Both the position numbers and the translations under genes were made by a program. 64,000 nt of DNA from Pandoraea sputorum (GTDB lineage Bacteria; Pseudomonadota; Gammaproteobacteria; Burkholderiales; Burkholderiaceae), in NCBI RefSeq assembly GCF_000814845.2, contig NZ_CP010431.2:3162001-3226000 (forward strand), in the 5' to 3' direction. The notes beneath the pieces were generated by a model that saw nothing but the letters and a program-made list of their open reading frames with translations, did not search any database and was not told the DNA's origin. Shown piece after piece: positions 28,264 to 36,594 of the stretch. Position 1 is the stretch's first letter; each line of letters begins with the position of its first letter.

Positions 28264-28731
28264 ATGACAAGCGCAAAAGCCATTCTCGATCAAGCAACGC
28301 AGCGTCGCGCCACGGGTCAGCTCGCCTACGCAGGCGCAGTCACGCCGGAAGAAGCGCTGGCATTGCTCAACGCCGATGCCAACGTTCGTCTGATCGACGT
28401 GCGTACGCGCGCTGAACTCGATTGGGTCGGCCGCCCGCAGGTGCCGGATGGGCAGTACGCCAACGTCGAATGGGTGCGCTATCCCGGTGGTGTGCCCAAT
28501 GAACACTTCCTCGAACAATTGACGTCGCAGACAACGGACAAGACAACGCCGCTGCTGTTCCTGTGCCGCAGCGCCGCCCGCTCGAAGGCAGCCGCAAAGG
28601 TCGCTTACGAAGCCGGCTTCACGCAAGCGTTCGACATCCTCGAAGGCTTCGAAGGCGACAAGGACGGCAACGGTCACCGCAAGAATGTGAGCGGCTGGTG
28701 CTTCCGCGGCCTGCCCTGGCTCGGCGCATAA
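28264..28731 (+). CDS. Rhodanese-like domain protein
   Basis: A 155-residue single-domain rhodanese. RLIDVRTRAELDWVGR is the conserved CH2A-like region. The active-site loop is LFLCRSAARS with the catalytic Cys, followed by YEAGFTQAFDILEGFEG. The loop has six residues after the Cys, as in sulfurtransferases. It has no signal peptide, so it acts in the cytoplasm. It is divergent from glnA across a 471-base regulatory region. A TAGAAT -10 element (28223-28228) lies upstream. The sulfur acceptor is unknown. Confidence 0.88.
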   Translation: MTSAKAILDQATQRRATGQLAYAGAVTPEEALALLNADANVRLIDVRTRAELDWVGRPQVPDGQYANVEWVRYPGGVPNEHFLEQLTSQTTDKTTPLLFLCRSAARSKAAAKVAYEAGFTQAFDILEGFEGDKDGNGHRKNVSGWCFRGLPWLGA

Positions 28732-28860
28732 CATCCGAGACACCGGATTGACTGGCACGGCCGCAAGGCCACGATCGCGACCGGTAACCGGACGGCATCG
28801 ACTGCGCACCAACGACGTATCGACGAACACCGAAACACATCAACGCGGGGAGACGCCGAG

Positions 28861-29478
28861 ATGGACTGGACTCACTTGCTGACTTTCGCGCTCGCCCTGT
28901 TCGTGGGCGCGGGCACACCCGGCCCCGGGATTGCGGCCATCGTCGCGCGCGTCCTCGGTCGTGGCACGCAAGGCGCGATTGCCTTCACTGCTGGCGTCGC
29001 GATTGGCGATGTCGTGTGGCTCACACTCGCCGTACTCGGTGTAGCTGCACTGGCACATACGTTCTCCGGCGTGTTCCTCGCGATCAAGTACGCGGGCGCT
29101 GCTTACCTTCTCTATCTCGCCTGGAAGATGTGGCACGCTCCGGCCATTGCGCCCACGGAGCCATTGGCCGCCGCACCGCGCGAGAAGTCCTGGCGTCTGT
29201 TTCTGGGCGGTCTGTCGGTCACGATGGGCAACCCTAAGGTCGTCGTGTTCTATTTCGCATTGCTGCCCAACTTGCTCGATCTGCAACGCGTGACAGCGCT
29301 CGGTTATATCGAAGTCGTCGGCGTCACACTGACGGTGCTTGCCATTGTGTTCGGCAGTTATATCGCGCTGGCGTCCCGCGCGCGGCGACTGCTCAGCTCG
29401 GCACGCGCCGTGAAGCGCCTGAATCGCGCGACAGGCACCGTGATGGCCGGTGCGGCCGTAGCCATCGCCACGCGCTGA
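28861..29478 (+). CDS. LysE family amino-acid exporter
   Basis: A 205-residue membrane protein of the LysE/RhtB superfamily with six hydrophobic segments. It has the conserved opening GAGTPGPGIAAIVARVLGRG, then FTAGVAIGDVVWLTLAVLG, YAGAAYLLYLAWKMW and FLGGLSVTMGNPKVVVFYFALLP. These are diagnostic of exporters of amino acids such as lysine, threonine or homoserine lactone; which one cannot be read. GGGGAGA lies just before the ATG. It is followed by a UUCG-loop terminator. Confidence 0.92.
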   Translation: MDWTHLLTFALALFVGAGTPGPGIAAIVARVLGRGTQGAIAFTAGVAIGDVVWLTLAVLGVAALAHTFSGVFLAIKYAGAAYLLYLAWKMWHAPAIAPTEPLAAAPREKSWRLFLGGLSVTMGNPKVVVFYFALLPNLLDLQRVTALGYIEVVGVTLTVLAIVFGSYIALASRARRLLSSARAVKRLNRATGTVMAGAAVAIATR

Positions 29479-29525
29479 GCGCATCCTAAATACTTCCGCA
29501 TCGCCGCCGCAGCTCTACATCAGGA

Positions 29526-29549
29526 ACGCCACCTTCGGGTGGCGTTTTT
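29526..29549 (+). terminator. Terminator with UUCG tetraloop after the LysE gene
   Basis: ACGCCACC and GGTGGCGT enclose TTCG and are followed by TTTTTC. A compact, high-confidence intrinsic terminator. Confidence 0.9.
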
Positions 29550-29772
29550 CATTGATGCCGCGCCACGGAGCGCGTCTCATCGAGTGAGAACGCGTATCGC
29601 ATTGTTGCGGTTCGCGTAATGATTCATTCGCTTAATTGCCGTTTTTCCGTGATAGCCGGAGGCATAGACTGGCTTCACCGGTCGCGCACAACGCATACCG
29701 CGTCGTACTAACAGTCTCTCGGTACCGATGCATTGCGAGCCCCCGCTACACAGAAGAACAGGAATTAACGTC

Positions 29773-30117
29773 ATGAATCGCATCCTCAACCGCAAAGTCA
29801 TTGCATCCGCACTGATCTCGGCCACCATGGCCACCGCAGCAGGTTCCGCTTTCGCGCAATCGCATCTGTCGAGCGACGCTTACCCCGACGGCTCACCGTT
29901 CGGCTGGGTGCCGCAAACGTCACAGCTCACCCGCGCACAGGTGCGCGAGGAACTGGTCGACGCGCGCGCCAAGGGCTTGATTCCGCAGAACGACTACGAC
30001 TACCCGGCGTTCAACACGATGAATAACGCCAACGTGCCGGGCAAGACGCGCGCGCAGGTCTACGACGAACTCGTGCGTGCACGCCAGAACGGCGAGATGA
30101 AGTACTCGAATCCGTAA
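29773..30117 (+). CDS. DUF4148 domain-containing exported protein
   Basis: A 114-residue small secreted protein typical of Burkholderiales. The Sec signal peptide is MNRILNRKVIASALISATMA plus GSAFA, with likely cleavage before QSHLSS. The mature part contains two copies of the DUF4148 motif (LTRAQVREELVDARAKGLIP and KTRAQVYDELVRARQNGEM), helical units about 65 residues apart. Function is unknown; such proteins often occur in multiple copies and are thought to be periplasmic. The upstream in-frame ATG at 29728 would bury the signal peptide, so 29773 is chosen. Confidence 0.88.
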   Translation: MNRILNRKVIASALISATMATAAGSAFAQSHLSSDAYPDGSPFGWVPQTSQLTRAQVREELVDARAKGLIPQNDYDYPAFNTMNNANVPGKTRAQVYDELVRARQNGEMKYSNP

Positions 30118-30514
30118 GCAACCGAACCGGCCCTCGTCATGCTGCCTCCCTCGGGCAGCGTGACTGACGCACGCAGACCGAACGGCATCTTCAGCCTGCG
30201 TTGCGTCAACTTATTGCATCACCCCATTGCGTCTTAGTCCCGCCGACAGGCGCGCGCCCCCGCCCAACGACGTTTTGCCGGGCTATTCGTGGTGCGTCGG
30301 TCCAGTGCTTCCCCTCTGGCCCGGCAGTCACACACGGCTTCGCACGGGCGCATCTCCTGTCGCCATGCGTTCCCCGTCATCGCATGGGACTTTCGCCCGC
30401 GCTCCCGCCCTGGAGCGCGGGCTTTTTTCATGGCGACGTTGGTGGACGGCGGTGGACTGCGCAGGCTGCGTGCTACCATGCAGCCGTTTCAATTTGCATA
30501 GACAGGATCATCCG
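30118..30514. other. Intergenic region with an orphan terminator
   Basis: About 400 bases after the DUF4148 gene. Apart from one strong terminator (30395-30428) I see no gene. Open frames crossing it are Pro/Arg-rich shadows. The last 40 bases contain TGCTACCAT, a possible -10 for the next small gene. Confidence 0.5.
30395..30428 (+). terminator. Strong intrinsic terminator
   Basis: GCCCGCGCTCC and GGAGCGCGGGC (11 bp, perfect) with a 6-base loop, followed by six T. It is 278 bases after the DUF4148 stop, so it either ends a long 3' UTR or an unannotated small RNA. Confidence 0.88.
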
Positions 30515-30754
30515 GTGAGTGACATCCAACTAGATATCGAGTGGACCGAGCGCGCAGCGAAGAAGGCCGAACGACTCGTTCCCAAGGACACCCCGCTCGG
30601 GTTGCCGCCGCTCGAATGCCTGCCGCAGGAAGGTGACGTGATGTTCCTCGGCAAGGGCGACAAGAAGCAACCGTTCGTTGTGGTGGAACGTCAGTACCAC
30701 CACGAAGGTGAAGACGCCTGGACGATCATCCTGATCCTGGATCTTCCGGAATAA
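30515..30754 (+). CDS. Small conserved-looking hypothetical protein (GTG start)
   Basis: A 79-residue soluble protein beginning with GTG (VSDIQLDIEWTERAAKK), with AGGA about 8 bases upstream. The remainder (LECLPQEGDVMFLGKGDKK, FVVVERQYHHEGEDAWTII) suggests a small beta-sheet fold. It is charged and has no signal peptide. The open frame continues upstream to 30227, but that part is out of character (Arg/Pro/Cys-rich). The family is not recognised. Confidence 0.65.
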   Translation: MSDIQLDIEWTERAAKKAERLVPKDTPLGLPPLECLPQEGDVMFLGKGDKKQPFVVVERQYHHEGEDAWTIILILDLPE

Positions 30755-30968
30755 CGAAGACGTCCCCTGAGGGGCATGCATACGTTCGACGCACCGGCTG
30801 AGCAACGCTTGCCGCTGATTCGAACGGATCGCAGACCTGTACGGAAAGCTCGGCGCGGCCACTGGGGAAACCCCGGTTGTCGCGCCGCTTTGCTTGAGGG
30901 AAGCCGTTTTCTATACTTGAGACGCGACTTAACTCGAGCATCGCCTGGTGGCGACAGGGAGATCCAAA

Positions 30969-31154
30969 ATGATCGCGCCCCACCTTTCCAATGCCCAACT
31001 GGTCTGCATGTTTGCGATCGCAGTATTCGGCGCGATCGTTGTCGGCGCAATGCCGTGCAAAGGGACTGTTCGAATGTGCTGGCGATCGCTGCTCGTGGTC
31101 GTGGGCGCAGTGCTCGCGGTGCTGGCGTTCGAGATGGTTCCGCTTCTCGCCTGA
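30969..31154 (+). CDS. Small two-helix membrane protein (paralogue of 44398-44586)
   Basis: A 61-residue protein with two hydrophobic segments (QLVCMFAIAVFGAIVVGAMP and LLVVVGAVLAVLAFEMVPLL) separated by a short basic loop (CKGTVRMCWR). The start ATG is preceded by AGGGAGA. A -10 box TATACT lies at 30912-30917. The protein aligns without gaps over most of its length with the small protein at 44398-44586: the GAxxVGxxP turn, the basic loop and the closing E(M/A)(V/L)PxL motif are shared. Both are therefore real paralogous genes of unknown function. Confidence 0.75.
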   Translation: MIAPHLSNAQLVCMFAIAVFGAIVVGAMPCKGTVRMCWRSLLVVVGAVLAVLAFEMVPLLA

Positions 31155-31185
31155 GACCTTTTTTGCGGATTTTCACCATTAAGGG

Positions 31186-31214
31186 TTGACCCCATGCGGA
31201 AGAGCCGATATTAT
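31186..31214 (+). promoter_or_regulatory. Promoter of the tRNA-Lys array
   Basis: TTGACC (31186-31191), a 17-base spacer and TATTAT (31209-31214) make a near-consensus sigma-70 promoter. The predicted start is about 6 bases before the first tRNA. Confidence 0.88.
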
Positions 31215-31226
31215 CTCGGTCTCGTT

Positions 31227-31302
31227 GGGGCGTTAGCTCAGTTGGTAGAGCAGCGGACTCTTAATCCGTAGGTCGAGTGTTCGAGTCACTCACGCCCCAC
31301 CA
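31227..31302 (+). tRNA. tRNA-Lys (anticodon CUU), copy 1
   Basis: A 76-nt tRNA with encoded CCA. The acceptor GGGGCGT pairs with ACGCCCC, and the D-arm is GCTCAGTTGGTAGAGC. The anticodon loop CTCTTAA has CTT at 31260-31262, and the T-arm contains GTTCGAGTC. Identical to copies 2 and 3. Confidence 0.97.
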
Positions 31303-31313
31303 AACGAATTTTT

Positions 31314-31345
31314 AAAAAAGGCTGCGATGCCGTGCAGCCTTTTTT
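31314..31345 (+). terminator. Terminator-like hairpin between tRNA-Lys copies 1 and 2
   Basis: AAAAAAGGCTGC and GCAGCCTTTTTT flank an 8-base loop. This is a full intrinsic terminator inside the array, so copies 2 and 3 need readthrough or the RNA is processed. Confidence 0.8.
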
Positions 31346-31360
31346 ATTCCCGGTAGCATC

Positions 31361-31436
31361 GGGGCGTTAGCTCAGTTGGTAGAGCAGCGGACTCTTAATC
31401 CGTAGGTCGAGTGTTCGAGTCACTCACGCCCCACCA
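31361..31436 (+). tRNA. tRNA-Lys (anticodon CUU), copy 2
   Basis: Identical over all 76 bases to copy 1. It starts 134 bases after copy 1. Confidence 0.97.
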
Positions 31437-31448
31437 AAGCATTACAGG

Positions 31449-31475
31449 AAGGCTGCGACGCTTGCAGCCTTTTTT
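31449..31475 (+). terminator. Terminator-like hairpin between tRNA-Lys copies 2 and 3
   Basis: AAGGCTGC and GCAGCCTT with a T run. It is homologous to the hairpin after copy 1, as is the following TTCCCGGTAGCA, showing that the repeated unit is tRNA plus spacer. Confidence 0.75.
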
Positions 31476-31490
31476 GTTCCCGGTAGCACC

Positions 31491-31566
31491 GGGGCGTTAG
31501 CTCAGTTGGTAGAGCAGCGGACTCTTAATCCGTAGGTCGAGTGTTCGAGTCACTCACGCCCCACCA
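31491..31566 (+). tRNA. tRNA-Lys (anticodon CUU), copy 3
   Basis: Identical over all 76 bases to copies 1 and 2. It starts 130 bases after copy 2. Confidence 0.97.
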
Positions 31567-31581
31567 AGTATTGATGTAACG

Positions 31582-31611
31582 AAAAAGGGTCTGCGCATGC
31601 AGACCCTTTTT
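31582..31611 (+). terminator. Terminator after tRNA-Lys copy 3
   Basis: AAAAAGGGTCTGC and GCAGACCCTTTTT form a perfect 13-bp stem around GCAT. Its sequence differs from the two inner hairpins and it is the strongest of the three. Confidence 0.9.
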
Positions 31612-31786
31612 CGTTTCCTCGCGAAACTTCATCATGCATGGTGGCGCCCTTAAGAAGCGCGCACCATGTCATCCAATTCCTACAGCCAATTCAGTCGCTG
31701 CCGATAGTGCACAAAACACCCGCGCACTAAGCTGAGATCATGCTGCCGCGCGATGCGCGCCCGGCACTCGCTACAGGAGACGCATC

Positions 31787-31975
31787 ATGAAATTGGCCAA
31801 GTCGATTCTCGTTGTCATCACCGCGCTTGCGATGGGTTCATCCATCATCGGGTGCACGCTGGGTGGCGCAGCGGCAGGCGGCGTCATCGGTCACGAAGCC
31901 ACCGGCGGCAGCACCGCCGGGACCATCGGCGGTGCCGTCGTCGGTGGCGTAATCGGCCACGAACTCGGCAAGTAA
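31787..31975 (+). CDS. Small glycine-zipper lipoprotein
   Basis: A 62-residue OsmB-like protein. The N-terminal signal MKLAKSILVVITALAMG is followed by the lipobox SIIGC, so it is probably lipidated at Cys23 and placed in the envelope. The mature part is almost entirely Gly-rich (GGAAAGGVIGHEATGG, GTIGGAVVGGVIGHELGK), a duplicated glycine-zipper motif with GGVIGHE repeated. AGGAGA lies 8 bases before the ATG. Such proteins are often stress-induced. It is monocistronic. Confidence 0.85.
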   Translation: MKLAKSILVVITALAMGSSIIGCTLGGAAAGGVIGHEATGGSTAGTIGGAVVGGVIGHELGK

Positions 31976-32054
31976 CTCGAAGAATTCGAAGCAACCCGCC
32001 GAATCAATTCACCGCCCCTTCCACCCCGGTCCGAGCACCGGATCGGCTACGCCG

Positions 32055-32453
32055 TCACCGCCCCACGATGTATAGCGGGCCGTTGGCGGCGTAGCCGTAC
32101 ATGATCAGTACGTCGCCCACCAGTGCATCTCCCGCCGCCCTCGCCTGCACCACGCTGCCATAGCGCTTTGCATGCGCCGTGCAGGGCGCATAGTGACGCA
32201 CGCCGCCTTTGAGCAGGCCCCGCGAATCGCGCGCTTCACAAGTGTCGCGAGCGTTGTCGTCGCGACCGATGAAGGCCGCCTGTCTCACGCTCCAAACGAA
32301 ATATCCCTCGCACTTCGCCAATTCGGGCGGACGCCGTACCGTCGGATCTTCTTTGGCCGACGGCTCTCCCTCCTTGTGCAAACGCCATTGACGCCGGGCC
32401 GCGTTATCCGACCAACGTCCTATCCCGATGTCCTTTCCTTTCGCTCTCGCCAT
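32055..32453 (-). CDS. Hypothetical protein, 132 residues
   Basis: The start ATG at 32453 has an excellent ribosome site (AGGAGGAC, 5 bases away). The N-terminus is basic (ARAKGKDIGIGRWSDNAARR). The remainder has four Cys (KCEGYF, DTCEARD, APCTAH) and a hydrophobic C-terminal beta region (GDVLIMYGYAANGPLYIVGR). There is no signal peptide. The Cys pattern might form disulfides or a metal site, but I do not recognise a family. The open frame upstream to 32633 is a shadow. Confidence 0.7.
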   Translation of the reverse strand: MARAKGKDIGIGRWSDNAARRQWRLHKEGEPSAKEDPTVRRPPELAKCEGYFVWSVRQAAFIGRDDNARDTCEARDSRGLLKGGVRHYAPCTAHAKRYGSVVQARAAGDALVGDVLIMYGYAANGPLYIVGR

Positions 32454-32868
32454 TGTGTCCTCCTGGTTTCGGTTACGGCACCGCGCTCGCGGGCACTCCG
32501 ATAATGGTGAAACATAATGGGGTGAATGGGGTTGGGGAGTGTCCGATATGCGATGCCGCACCCTACGATCACGCTTCACGCGCCTCGAAACTCGTCGGCC
32601 GTCATGCGAAGGACACCAAATCGCGCCCCGCATGTCGCGCTCGTCCGCAACATGCGTTATTTCCCGACATACATAGCGCGGCGCACACGCAACACTCGTG
32701 CGACGAATTTGGAAGGCTCCCGCCGCAGATGATCCTCATTGTCTACACTGAAAGTCGAACTATCGAAGGCGGACAGCCTCGCACGCAAACCTTTCGAACG
32801 TTTGTCGGCATCAAGACAACGCACAAGCACAAGCGAGCCACTACTCGCAAAACACGCACAAGCCCAAC
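32454..32868. other. Intergenic region upstream of the ThiS-like gene
   Basis: About 415 bases without a supported gene. Frames here give Arg/His/Thr-rich translations. TTGTCTACACTG near 32747-32758 contains a possible -10 (TACACT). Base composition is slightly less GC-rich than the flanking genes. Confidence 0.5.
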
Positions 32869-33138
32869 ATGGCGACCGTCACTTTTGCGCCCGCAATACA
32901 GCGTCACGTGCCCGTCGACGAGCAACGCGTCGACGGCGCGAACGTGCAAGAAGTGCTGGCGCAATGCGTGGCGCAAACCCCCGCCCTGCGTGGCTATCTG
33001 TTCAACGATCAGGGACGGTTGCGCGCGCACGTCGCAGTCTTTGTGGACGGACGACTGATTCGCGATCGCCGCACCCTGGGCGATGCACTGACCGGCGCGA
33101 GCAGCGTCTACGTCGCGCAGGCGCTGTCGGGCGGATGA
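32869..33138 (+). CDS. MoaD/ThiS family ubiquitin-like protein
   Basis: An 89-residue beta-grasp protein ending in SGG. The family signature is the C-terminal Gly-Gly that is adenylated and thiocarboxylated in ThiS/MoaD or attached to targets in ubiquitin-like systems; here the last residues are ALSGG. Other features are VTFAPAIQRHV, VQEVLAQCVAQTPALRGYLF and VAVFVDGRLIRDRRTLGDAL. It is 14 bases upstream of a beta-propeller gene, and I recall this pair from other proteobacteria. No E1-like ThiF/MoeB gene is nearby, so the activating enzyme would be encoded elsewhere. Confidence 0.85.
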   Translation: MATVTFAPAIQRHVPVDEQRVDGANVQEVLAQCVAQTPALRGYLFNDQGRLRAHVAVFVDGRLIRDRRTLGDALTGASSVYVAQALSGG

Positions 33139-33152
33139 GGAGGAGAGACAAC

Positions 33153-34280
33153 ATGGAACACGTCATTGGCGCGACCCTCCTGGTCGCCACGCGCAAGGGT
33201 CTGTTCACATGGCAGCGCGACGGCGTCGAATGGCGAATGACGTCGAGCACCCCGGACTTTCCCGGCGAACCGGTCAGCATGGTGTTGCACGACGCCCGCG
33301 ACGGCACCGACTACGCGGCGCTCAACCTCGGTCACTTCGGCGTGAAGCTGTGGTGCCGCGCGCGTGACGCAAGCACATGGGCGGAACTTGCACCGCCCGC
33401 GTTCGCGCAAGCGTCAGATACCGAAGCCCCGCAGTCCGAGTCCGCAGCATCAACGGCGCAAGCGCCCTCGGTGGCGCTTCTCTGGTCCCTCGAGGCTGCA
33501 GGCCCCGACGCGCCCGGCGTGCTGTGGGCGGGTACCATTCCCGGCGGGCTGTTTCGCTCCGGCGATCACGGGCAAAGCTGGCAACTGATCGAAAGTTTGT
33601 GGAATCGGCCGGAACGTGCCGAATGGATGGGCGGCGGCTACGATCATGCGGGTATTCATTCGATCTGCATCGATCCACACGACAGCCGACAGGTGATGGT
33701 CGCCGTGTCGACGGGCGGTGTCTGGCGCACGCGCGACGATGGCAAGACATGGGCGCTCGCTGCGTCGGGCATGGAAGCCGACTACATGCCCCCCGAGCGA
33801 CGACTCGATCCGAACGCGCAGGACGTTCACCGTCTCGTGCAGTGTCGCGACGCCCCCAACGCGCTGTGGGCCCAGCATCACAACGGCATCTTCCGCACCC
33901 TCGACTACGGCGCGACGTGGCGGCGTATTCAGGCCGCACCGTCGAGTTTCGGCTTCGCGGTGGCGGTCGATCCTCATGACCCCGACGTCGCATGGTTTGC
34001 CCCTGCGCAGCGCGACGCGTGCCGCATTCCCGTCGACGCGCGTCTCGTCGTCACACGCACGCGCGATGGCGGCGAGTCGTTCACCGCGCTCTCGCATGGT
34101 TTGCCCGAGACCCCCTCCTACGATCTCATCTACCGGCACGGACTCGACATCGACGCCACCGGCCGCACGCTCGCGATGGGGTCGACCACCGGCGCGCTAT
34201 GGATCAGTGACAACGCAGGCGAGCAATGGCAATCGCTGTCGGCGCACTTGCCGCCGATCTATGCCGTGCGTTTTGTCTGA
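33153..34280 (+). CDS. BNR/sialidase-like beta-propeller protein
   Basis: A 375-residue protein with several BNR/Asp-box repeats (SxDxGxTW type): FRSGDHGQSWQ, WRTRDDGKTWA, FRTLDYGATWR, TRTRDGGESF and WISDNAGEQWQ. These mark a sialidase or VPS10-like propeller. There is no signal peptide, so unlike true secreted sialidases it is predicted to be cytoplasmic. The sialidase Arg triad is not evident. GAGGAGGAGA lies just before the ATG. Databases often call this group exo-alpha-sialidase, but pairing with a ThiS-like protein argues for another role. The Ala/Ser/Gln insert around residues 85-108 is probably a loop. Confidence 0.85.
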   Translation: MEHVIGATLLVATRKGLFTWQRDGVEWRMTSSTPDFPGEPVSMVLHDARDGTDYAALNLGHFGVKLWCRARDASTWAELAPPAFAQASDTEAPQSESAASTAQAPSVALLWSLEAAGPDAPGVLWAGTIPGGLFRSGDHGQSWQLIESLWNRPERAEWMGGGYDHAGIHSICIDPHDSRQVMVAVSTGGVWRTRDDGKTWALAASGMEADYMPPERRLDPNAQDVHRLVQCRDAPNALWAQHHNGIFRTLDYGATWRRIQAAPSSFGFAVAVDPHDPDVAWFAPAQRDACRIPVDARLVVTRTRDGGESFTALSHGLPETPSYDLIYRHGLDIDATGRTLAMGSTTGALWISDNAGEQWQSLSAHLPPIYAVRFV

Positions 34281-34685
34281 GCGCTCTAACTCGCACGCAG
34301 GTGCGCCGAAGCACACGAATTCGCCGGCCACATCGCACCAAACCGCCTGAATCGTTGCATTCGACAACGCCGCGTGCGTCGCGCGCCGCGCGTCCCGATT
34401 TTTTGCTCAACTCGTCGTTTACCCCTTCGCGCTAAAAGTAGCCTTCAGTTCGCATATTTCCGGTCGTATACGAAATCAGACGGACTGGCTTCATCGAATC
34501 CCCCCGTCACGCGTCGCCGGACATGTCACACGTGTCGCTCCCGGCGCGTGAGCTGCGTCGCGTCGCGCCTGATCCGGGTACCGATGCTTATACGCAGCAG
34601 ACCGGCGACCACTCCTCGAAAACGCCGACAGTTACACGTCACCCGTGTTGTCCTGGCATCAAATCACTACAAGGAGTTTCTCCCT
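34281..34685. other. Leader region of the chemoreceptor gene
   Basis: About 400 bases with no supported gene. The stretch 34430-34480 is AT-richer than its surroundings (CGCTAAAAGTAGCCTTCAG, CATATTTCC) and may hold the promoter of the chemoreceptor. The open frame through it is in frame with the receptor, but its translation is Arg/Ser/Thr-rich without a membrane segment. Confidence 0.45.
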
Positions 34686-36332
34686 ATGCGAATCGCCGAC
34701 CTCAAGATCCGAACCCGGCTGGCCATTGGCTTCGGCACCCTGCTGTTGCTGCTACTGACCATGCTGGTCATTGCACTGGTGCGCTTCATCGCCATCGAAC
34801 GCTCCAACGAAGAGTTGCTCACCCGCGCGTGGGCGAAAGCCGACGCAGCGCACAGTATCGACGCCATGGTGCGGGGCAACGCCCGGCGCTTGCTCGAAGT
34901 CGCCACTGCGCAGGATCCCGCGCAACGTAAAGCCTTCAACGAACGCATCGACGCCAATCTCGGCCGCATTGCTGCGGCGCAGGAAGTGCTCGACAAATAT
35001 GTGACGTCGGGACGCGGCAAGGAATTGATCGCGAGTCTACGTAAGCACAACGATGCATTCCAGGCGTCGCGCAACAAGGTCATCGCCGACCTCAATACCG
35101 ACCAGCGTGCAGACGCCATCGGTCTCGTGGAACGCGAAGCGCTGCCCGCGCTCGACGCCATGCAGGCCGAAGCCGCCGATCTCGTCTCGTTACAACAGAA
35201 GATCGTGGACGAAACAGGTGCCGCCACGGCCGCCGACATCGCCTTCGCCAAATGGTTGCTGGTTGCGCTCGGCGCAGTGGCCGCAGTCGTCGGCATCGGC
35301 GCGGCGTACTCGGTTACGCGCAGCATCACGCGCCCGATCGCGCGTGCCGTCGAAGTGGCCGAGCGTGTCGCGCAAGGCGATCTGACGAGCCGCATCGAAG
35401 TCACCAGCCGCGACGAAACCGGGCAACTGATGGCAGCCCTCAAACACATGAACGAAAGCCTCGATCAGATCGTGCGACGCGTGCGCAGCGGCACCGCCGC
35501 CATCGCCTCGGCCTCGGGCGAACTGCTGGCGGGCAACACCGACCTTTCGTCGCGCACGGAGGAGCAGGCAGCATCGCTCGAAGAAACGGCGTCGTCCATG
35601 GAGCAGTTGACGGCGACCGTCAAACAGAACGCGGACAATGCACGGCAGGCGAGCCAGCTCGCGGCGAACGCCTCGGAGATCGCCGGTGAAGGCGGCCGCG
35701 TGGTCGAACGCGCAGTAAGCTCGATGCAGGACATCGCGGCCAGCTCGACCAAGATCAACGACATCATCGGCGTGATCGACGGCATCGCTTTCCAGACCAA
35801 CATCCTTGCGCTGAATGCGGCCGTCGAAGCCGCGCGCGCCGGTGAACAGGGACGCGGTTTCGCCGTCGTCGCCGGTGAAGTGCGCACGCTCGCCCAACGC
35901 AGCGCTGCGGCGGCCAAGGAGATCAAGTCGCTCATCGAAACGTCCGTGGGCAAGGTCGAGGACGGCTCGGCGCAAGTGCGCGATGCAGGCCGCACGATGA
36001 CGGAAATCGTGCAGGCGGTGCAGCGCGTGACGGACATCATGGGCGAAATCTCGGCTGCATCGAGCGAACAGTCGGGCGGTATCGAGCAGGTCAACACAGC
36101 CGTGATGCAGATGGATCAGGTCACGCAACAAAACGCCGCATTGGTCGAGGAAGCGACGGCGGCCGCCGGCTCTCTCGAAGATCAGGCGCGCAATCTGCGT
36201 GAAGCCGTGGCAGTCTTCCGTCTGCCCGGTGGCGACACGGCAAATGCCGGTTACGAAGACGATACCGGCATCGCGTCCCATGGCCCGCGCGGCGCCGTGC
36301 TGGCATTTTCGCGTGAACGCCAGGTCGCGTGA
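34686..36332 (+). CDS. Methyl-accepting chemotaxis protein
   Basis: A 548-residue Tar/Tsr-type receptor. A first membrane helix (residues 10-32, [20 protein letters not shown]) and a second (about 190-212, [19 protein letters not shown]) enclose a roughly 155-residue four-helix-bundle periplasmic domain. HAMP follows ([23 protein letters not shown]). The signalling domain contains the methylation region [18 protein letters not shown] and the hairpin tip [20 protein letters not shown]. The end is RLPGG plus a tail without the NWETF pentapeptide. AAGGAG is 9 bases upstream of the ATG. The ligand is unknown and no che genes are nearby. Confidence 0.95.
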   Translation: MRIADLKIRTRLAIGFGTLLLLLLTMLVIALVRFIAIERSNEELLTRAWAKADAAHSIDAMVRGNARRLLEVATAQDPAQRKAFNERIDANLGRIAAAQEVLDKYVTSGRGKELIASLRKHNDAFQASRNKVIADLNTDQRADAIGLVEREALPALDAMQAEAADLVSLQQKIVDETGAATAADIAFAKWLLVALGAVAAVVGIGAAYSVTRSITRPIARAVEVAERVAQGDLTSRIEVTSRDETGQLMAALKHMNESLDQIVRRVRSGTAAIASASGELLAGNTDLSSRTEEQAASLEETASSMEQLTATVKQNADNARQASQLAANASEIAGEGGRVVERAVSSMQDIAASSTKINDIIGVIDGIAFQTNILALNAAVEAARAGEQGRGFAVVAGEVRTLAQRSAAAAKEIKSLIETSVGKVEDGSAQVRDAGRTMTEIVQAVQRVTDIMGEISAASSEQSGGIEQVNTAVMQMDQVTQQNAALVEEATAAAGSLEDQARNLREAVAVFRLPGGDTANAGYEDDTGIASHGPRGAVLAFSRERQVA

Positions 36333-36400
36333 TGTCGCGCGCTCTGCGGCGCGTCTCACCACATTAGTGCTCGCTTAGACGTCAACCTGACCGTCAATGT

Positions 36401-36438
36401 CAAAGCCCCGGCCTCCCCGCCGGGGCTTTGCCTTTTTT
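36401..36438 (+). terminator. Terminator after the chemoreceptor
   Basis: CAAAGCCCCGGC and GCCGGGGCTTTG form a perfect 12-bp stem with a 6-base loop, followed by CCTTTTTT. Confidence 0.92.
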
Positions 36439-36594
36439 GCGCTCGCGCGCCGTGCGACGCATGGCCGCGCCCTCGCCGCAAAGCCCCGTCTGCGCTGGAC
36501 TTGCGGACGATGTGACCGTCAGCGAGGTATCGGGACATTGGAGTATGATGGCGGCTCCTGTTCTTTTTCCTCACCGTCTGAAAAGAGGTGCACT

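Noticed and set aside
33153-34280. True secreted sialidase
   Set aside because: No signal peptide and no visible Arg triad or nucleophilic Tyr context; only Asp-box repeats support the fold.
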